Assembly: GCA_030765485.1 (NCBI GenBank)
Contig: JAVCCR010000021.1
Location: forward strand, 1-45,871
Source of the DNA: Candidatus Gygaella obscura
GTDB taxonomy: Bacteria > Omnitrophota > Gorgyraeia > Gygaellales > Gygaellaceae
Direction: 5' to 3'
Length of the DNA: 45,871 nucleotides
Each line of letters begins with the position of its first letter. Positions within the stretch are counted from its first letter, which is position 1. A model generated the notes under the pieces. That model was not told the DNA's origin. It did not search any database and worked only from the letters and a program-made list of their open reading frames with translations. Shown here piece by piece: positions 42,208 through 45,871 of this stretch. A program made the position numbers and the translations under genes.

Positions 42208-43415
42208 TAAGGTCGAAAATAAAGGGTTGCGCTATCAACATCCAATTGTAAAACCTTTAAAAAAACATTATCTCCTTTAAATATAACCCTATCTGTTAAT
42301 CCGCTATCATCATCGTAATCATACAACCCGTTTCTATCTAAGGTCAATAAATTTATACCCTTTAAAAGATCCATTTTAACAAGACCAGAACTATAAACAT
42401 TTGCCCCAGAAGGAAACTCAATTCGATAATTGGTTATAAAAGGATCCCCTTGAATAACCCCTAAATCCATATCAAGCAACCAAGATGGTTCTTGATCATA
42501 ACCAATTCCTAAAATAATTTTTCCATTTTCCTGAATACCGCTTATATTATCAATAATTAAACCCTTGATGCCATAGCTATCGGGAATTTTTACTCTATAT
42601 CCTTCCGTGAGAATAAGTCCACCAGTAAGATTTTTCAAATTCCTTAAAGCTGCAAAAGAAAAAAGCTCAAATTGCTCGCTGTTTCTTTTTGTTTTTATCC
42701 TTATACTGATACCGGATATATTCTGCAATTTGCCTAATGGAATCGAATCGCCATCAAAAACGATCAATTCTCCTGTATTGGTATAATAACTAAACTCACA
42801 AAAATTAATATCCACCTTTTCAATATCGGCAACCATAGCCTTAGATGTCAAAGCATACTGTCTCATTAAGGTGCGCGTGTTATCATTATAATAAAGCCTC
42901 ATATAAACTTCTGGATTTACATCGGGATTTGCCTTATAGGCCAGCTTCACTATGCTACCAGGCAATAAATCCCCTAAAACATTCACATAATGCTGATGTC
43001 TATACGTATCAAATCTCAATTCTATAAATCTGACTATAAAATCTTTATCATTAAGTGATTTTACCCAACAAATCGGTATCTGTGAATCCTGAGCCAGATG
43101 CTTTGTTAAATAAAACCTCTGCAGATCACCTTTGTATTCAAAAGTATCGCGCCAAAGCGGCAAGACATTAAGGCTCGTTTTTGTCGCTTCTGTTATAACA
43201 AGCGCTTCTCGTATACCAGGATACTTATCATCGCCTTCAATTATAAAATTAACAATTTGTTTAGCTGTTCGTTCCACTAAAAGAGTATCTGTTGAATAAG
43301 TCCAACTAAGCATACTCGTATCAAAAATCAAATTAGAAACCCCAGCAATAATTCCTATTATAGCGATTACTAATAATATTTCTACTAAGGTTATACCTTT
43401 TTTACCTAATTTCAT
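42207..43415 (-). CDS. Minor pseudopilin, GspJ-like, with long C-terminal domain
   Basis: 402 residues. Leader MKLGKKG| then ITLVEILLV with Glu at mature position 5. The long periplasmic part (about 360 residues, mostly beta) exceeds typical GspJ (around 200), so a second domain is present; I cannot name it. It overlaps the GspK-like gene by four bases (ATGA) and touches the GspI-like gene, so the three minor pseudopilins are co-translated. Confidence 0.8.
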   Translation of the reverse strand: MKLGKKGITLVEILLVIAIIGIIAGVSNLIFDTSMLSWTYSTDTLLVERTAKQIVNFIIEGDDKYPGIREALVITEATKTSLNVLPLWRDTFEYKGDLQRFYLTKHLAQDSQIPICWVKSLNDKDFIVRFIELRFDTYRHQHYVNVLGDLLPGSIVKLAYKANPDVNPEVYMRLYYNDNTRTLMRQYALTSKAMVADIEKVDINFCEFSYYTNTGELIVFDGDSIPLGKLQNISGISIRIKTKRNSEQFELFSFAALRNLKNLTGGLILTEGYRVKIPDSYGIKGLIIDNISGIQENGKIILGIGYDQEPSWLLDMDLGVIQGDPFITNYRIEFPSGANVYSSGLVKMDLLKGINLLTLDRNGLYDYDDDSGLTDRVIFKGDNVFLKVLQLDVDSATLYFRP

Positions 43416-43792
43416 TCTGCAAAACCTGCAGTAGCATAACTAATCTCAACTGATCTACGCACATCATTTACAACGCCCGTAGACGTTATAGTAAATAACT
43501 GAGGATTATGTTTAACCATATAAAATCCATCGCCAAGTTCAGTAACAGGAGCTTCGCCTATACCTAAATTATCCAAATCAACATCAGTTTTTAACTCCCT
43601 AATCGCATGACTTATGCCAGCCTCGGCAAGATATAATGCTTTTATACTATCAATCTCCAAATCAGAAGATACCGCTAGATTAAAAGATAAATTTATCAAA
43701 GCTGCACCCACTAAACTTAAGAATATAACAACTATCAAAATGCCAATTAAGGTAAAAGCCTTATTACCATTCAGATGGTTTTTGTTCAGCAT
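43412..43792 (-). CDS. Minor pseudopilin lacking Glu5, GspK/PilX-like
   Basis: 126 residues. Leader ends at A12, then FTLIGILIVV: mature position 5 is Gly rather than Glu. Loss of Glu5 is the mark of the tip pseudopilin GspK. The following LYLAEAGISHAIREL is common in PilX/GspK-type proteins. The globular domain is far smaller than classical GspK (about 300 residues). Its start overlaps the gspG end by 29 bases. Confidence 0.78.
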   Translation of the reverse strand: MLNKNHLNGNKAFTLIGILIVVIFLSLVGAALINLSFNLAVSSDLEIDSIKALYLAEAGISHAIRELKTDVDLDNLGIGEAPVTELGDGFYMVKHNPQLFTITSTGVVNDVRRSVEISYATAGFAE

Positions 43793-44216
43793 ATTCTCCC
43801 CAAGATTTATCTAACGGGATATCCCAATCTACATACATCTCAGCCTTATCGGTAAAATAAACCCAACCGCCGTTATTTAAAAAAGAGGGCGCGACATTAG
43901 AAGGCCTGTCGTCATACGTAGAATTACCGTTCTTATCGCTTATTAATTCTGCGGGTAGTTTATTTAAATAGGCTCTTTGAATACCTGCATCATAATAAAT
44001 AGTAGTGATCAACTCTCCTAAAGAAGCAGGATATCTTCCTTCCTTTGCCCGAAATAAACTAATACGCGTCCTTAAAGTTTCTAAATTGCTTTTTGTAGTC
44101 ACAACTCTTGCCTCAGCATCAAAACCGATAAAATTCGGTATTATCATTATAGCTAAAATTGCTAAGATACTGACTACAACTAATATTTCAATTAAAGTAA
44201 AAGCTTTTCTACTCAT
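43764..44216 (-). CDS. gspG: Major pseudopilin GspG-like
   Basis: 150 residues. Leader MSRKA| then FTLIEILVVVSILAILA, with Glu5. The body contains RISLFRAKEGRYPASLGEL, the GspG family block, and a closing region with WDIPLDKSWGEY around the usual calcium loop. It forms the shaft of the pseudopilus. Gene order GspF-G-K-J-I-E is compatible with type II secretion. Confidence 0.88.
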   Translation of the reverse strand: MSRKAFTLIEILVVVSILAILAIMIIPNFIGFDAEARVVTTKSNLETLRTRISLFRAKEGRYPASLGELITTIYYDAGIQRAYLNKLPAELISDKNGNSTYDDRPSNVAPSFLNNGGWVYFTDKAEMYVDWDIPLDKSWGEYAEQKPSEW

Positions 44217-44233
44217 TATTCTCCTTTCATATT

Positions 44234-45451
44234 TTACTGCCTAAAAACACGCACAAGGTTGAATATCGGTAGCAATACCGATAAAGCAATAAATGCAACC
44301 ATAGCACCCATACCAAGTAAAAGAATCGGTTCTAATAAAGAAGTCATATTGCTTACAGTATAATTAATCTCTAAATCATAAAAATTTGCAACATCTGCAA
44401 GCATATTATCCAGCTTTCCAGACTTTTCTCCTGCAGAAACCATTTGTATTACAAGAGGTGGAAACAATCCGCTTAAACGAAACGGTTCAACTAAATCCTG
44501 ACCAGAGGAAATCGCCACCTGTATATCCTGTATAACCCTTCTTACCACAACATTAGAAATCGTATTCTCAACAACCCTTAAACTTTCAAGTATAGGTACA
44601 CCACTTTTTAGAAGGGTGCTCACCGTACGGGTAAAACGAGCAATGGTAACTTTCAGAATCAAAACACCGAATATAGGAATTTTCAGAATAATCCTATGAA
44701 AATTATAAAGACCTTCGTTTGTAGAAATATACTTTTTAAAATAATAAATACCTGCAACAATACCTAATATCAATAAATACCAAAAATTCCTTAAAATCAT
44801 ACTGCTGCCTAAAAGAATCCTTGTAGGTAAAGGCAGAGCAACACCTGTAGAATCAAATAAAACACTAAACCTAGGTAAAACCTTTACTAAGAAAAAAACA
44901 ACAACCGACAAAGCGACAACAACCAAAACAGCCGGATACATAAGGGCTGATTTAACCTTACTGCGCAAATCCATCTCTTGAATACCTAAATCTGACAAAC
45001 GTTCAAGTACCTCAACGAATATGCCGCCTGCCTCTGCTGCCTGAATCATACTTTTATATGTCGGTGAAAATACTTCTGGGAAACGTTCCAGACTCATAGA
45101 AAAAGAATTACCTTTTTGTAATGAATTTATTATTTCGCTTAGAACAAACTTGAATTTTTTATTTACTGTCTGATCCCTTACTGCTTCTAAACTATTAATT
45201 AAAGGTAACCCAGACTTAAGAATAGAGGCTAGCTGACGGGTAAAAATAACAATCTCATCGTGTCGTATACGAGCAAACTTATCTTTAATCTTTTCAATAA
45301 AAAGCTCAGTCGGACTAGGAGCATTTATACTTATAATACAATATCCTAATTTTTTTAGGTTTTGGGCAACTAAAGCTGAATCGGAGCTTTCAACAGAACC
45401 GATTAACAAACCTCCAAGTCTATCTCTTGCCTTATATCTAAAGAGTGCCAT
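44234..45451 (-). CDS. gspF: Type II secretion inner-membrane protein GspF/PilC
   Basis: 405 residues with two T2SSF domains, each ending in a membrane helix: ELIVSFTRQLA-type FTRQLASILKSGLPLINSLEAVRDQ and a second copy RTVSTLLKSGVPILESLRVVENT. Three membrane helices and a C-terminal LLPIFNLV are typical. It anchors the assembly ATPase. It stands 17 bases before gspG. Confidence 0.92.
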   Translation of the reverse strand: MALFRYKARDRLGGLLIGSVESSDSALVAQNLKKLGYCIISINAPSPTELFIEKIKDKFARIRHDEIVIFTRQLASILKSGLPLINSLEAVRDQTVNKKFKFVLSEIINSLQKGNSFSMSLERFPEVFSPTYKSMIQAAEAGGIFVEVLERLSDLGIQEMDLRSKVKSALMYPAVLVVVALSVVVFFLVKVLPRFSVLFDSTGVALPLPTRILLGSSMILRNFWYLLILGIVAGIYYFKKYISTNEGLYNFHRIILKIPIFGVLILKVTIARFTRTVSTLLKSGVPILESLRVVENTISNVVVRRVIQDIQVAISSGQDLVEPFRLSGLFPPLVIQMVSAGEKSGKLDNMLADVANFYDLEINYTVSNMTSLLEPILLLGMGAMVAFIALSVLLPIFNLVRVFRQ

Positions 45452-45474
45452 AAGTTTTTACTATTCTGCAATCT

Positions 45475-45871
45475 CTACTGTTCTTCTACGGATCTTAAAG
45501 TGTCTTCTAACTTTTGTTTTCTTTGTAATTCTTTCTTGCGTATTTTTTCTTCACGAATACGTTCAATTTCTTTTAGAAGCTCTTCTCTTCTTAATTCAGC
45601 CTCTTTAATTTTCTTAAGTCGTTCTTCTTTTGCTTTTTTAATACGCTCTTCTTTTAATCGCTGTGCTTCTTGCTGTTTACGTATTTTTTCCTGCTCACGC
45701 CTAATACGACGTTCCTCTAATTCTTTAATCCTCTGTTGTTTCTTAAGACGTCTCTTCTCAAGAAGCTGTTCTCTTTCCACCTCACGCTGCTTCTTAAGCT
45801 GCTCAGCTTCTTTAAGTTTTTGGTCTTTTTCAAGACGTCTCTTCTCAAGAAGCTGTTCTCTTTCCACCTCA
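45475..45871 (-). CDS. Highly charged helical protein (partial, 5' end outside window)
   Basis: The visible 131 codons are nearly all Arg, Lys, Glu, Leu and Gln (for example KRRLKKQQRIKELEERR), with no proline or glycine, as in single alpha-helix or long coiled-coil regions. It ends ...LEDTLRSVEEQ. The frame stays open to the right edge, so the N-terminus is unknown. An exact 40 bp repeat at 87 bp spacing shows recent internal duplication. It is the first gene visible before gspF; a role as a cytoplasmic scaffold of the secretion system is conceivable but unproven. Confidence 0.6.
   Translation of the reverse strand, partial: EVEREQLLEKRRLEKDQKLKEAEQLKKQREVEREQLLEKRRLKKQQRIKELEERRIRREQEKIRKQQEAQRLKEERIKKAKEERLKKIKEAELRREELLKEIERIREEKIRKKELQRKQKLEDTLRSVEEQ
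45745..45871. repeat. 87 bp (29-residue) tandem duplication in the charged coiled-coil gene
   Basis: Forty bases at 45745-45784 recur exactly at 45832-45871, cut by the window edge, giving a 29-codon period (VEREQLLEKRRL). Further copies probably lie to the right. Confidence 0.75.

Overview
This 45.9 kb window is low-GC bacterial chromosome with almost every gene on the minus strand. It reads as a Gram-negative anaerobe: TonB-dependent receptors, many lipoproteins, a pseudopilin/type II secretion cluster, an Rnf complex, a His-type (sulfide-using) Thi4, and the HcyB plus NIL-ferredoxin route to homocysteine. Together with a DUF3568-like lipoprotein this suits an uncultured PVC-type lineage such as Candidatus Omnitrophota. 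That placement is inference, not demonstrated.

Positions 1-7536 are an accessory island next to tRNA-fMet. A 166/167 bp near-identical direct repeat (4378-4543 and 7416-7582) holds the 3' part of the tRNA, from the anticodon loop, plus its terminator. It looks like the attL/attR pair of an integrated element. The enclosed 2.9 kb carries a YkuD L,D-transpeptidase, a secreted protein, a HEPN-type protein, a lipoprotein and a 20-codon tyrosine-recombinase tail, but no complete integrase. Beyond the left repeat lie a PD-(D/E)XK/MBL-fold gene pair, a SIR2-like protein, a membrane protein and a conserved-family gene interrupted by an in-frame TGA. Five copies of a dyad motif (consensus AGAACAAGGTGTTCT on the minus strand) sit at gene junctions only in this island. 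The cargo resembles a defence island.

Positions 7538-20100 are mostly core: eno-ftsB-tRNA-fMet; a divergent FtsH paralogue with a lipoprotein; the Rnf operon in the order C-G-D-E-A-B followed by purN; an MFS exporter directly behind tRNA-Thr; tRNA-Phe with an unusual elbow; a nuclease lipoprotein; and the wreck of an NSS-family transporter.

Positions 20084-31909 are a long co-directional run. It holds lipoproteins, a MazG-like pyrophosphohydrolase, an M48 protease, a DUF3108 protein, nadA, mnmA, a TonB-dependent receptor, NIL-ferredoxin, hcyB, cysK, a PP-loop sulfurtransferase and thi4. Much of it concerns moving sulfur from sulfide into cysteine, homocysteine, thiazole and tRNA thiolation.

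Positions 32003-45871 couple sensing to envelope machinery: a GGDEF response regulator, two histidine kinases, a CheY-like regulator, a periplasmic binding protein and a TonB receptor. Upstream is a pseudopilin/secretion operon (coiled-coil protein, GspF/PilC, GspG, GspK-like, GspJ-like, GspI-like, GspE/PilB). The ATPase N-terminus carries a MshEN-type c-di-GMP motif, which may link it to the nearby diguanylate cyclase.
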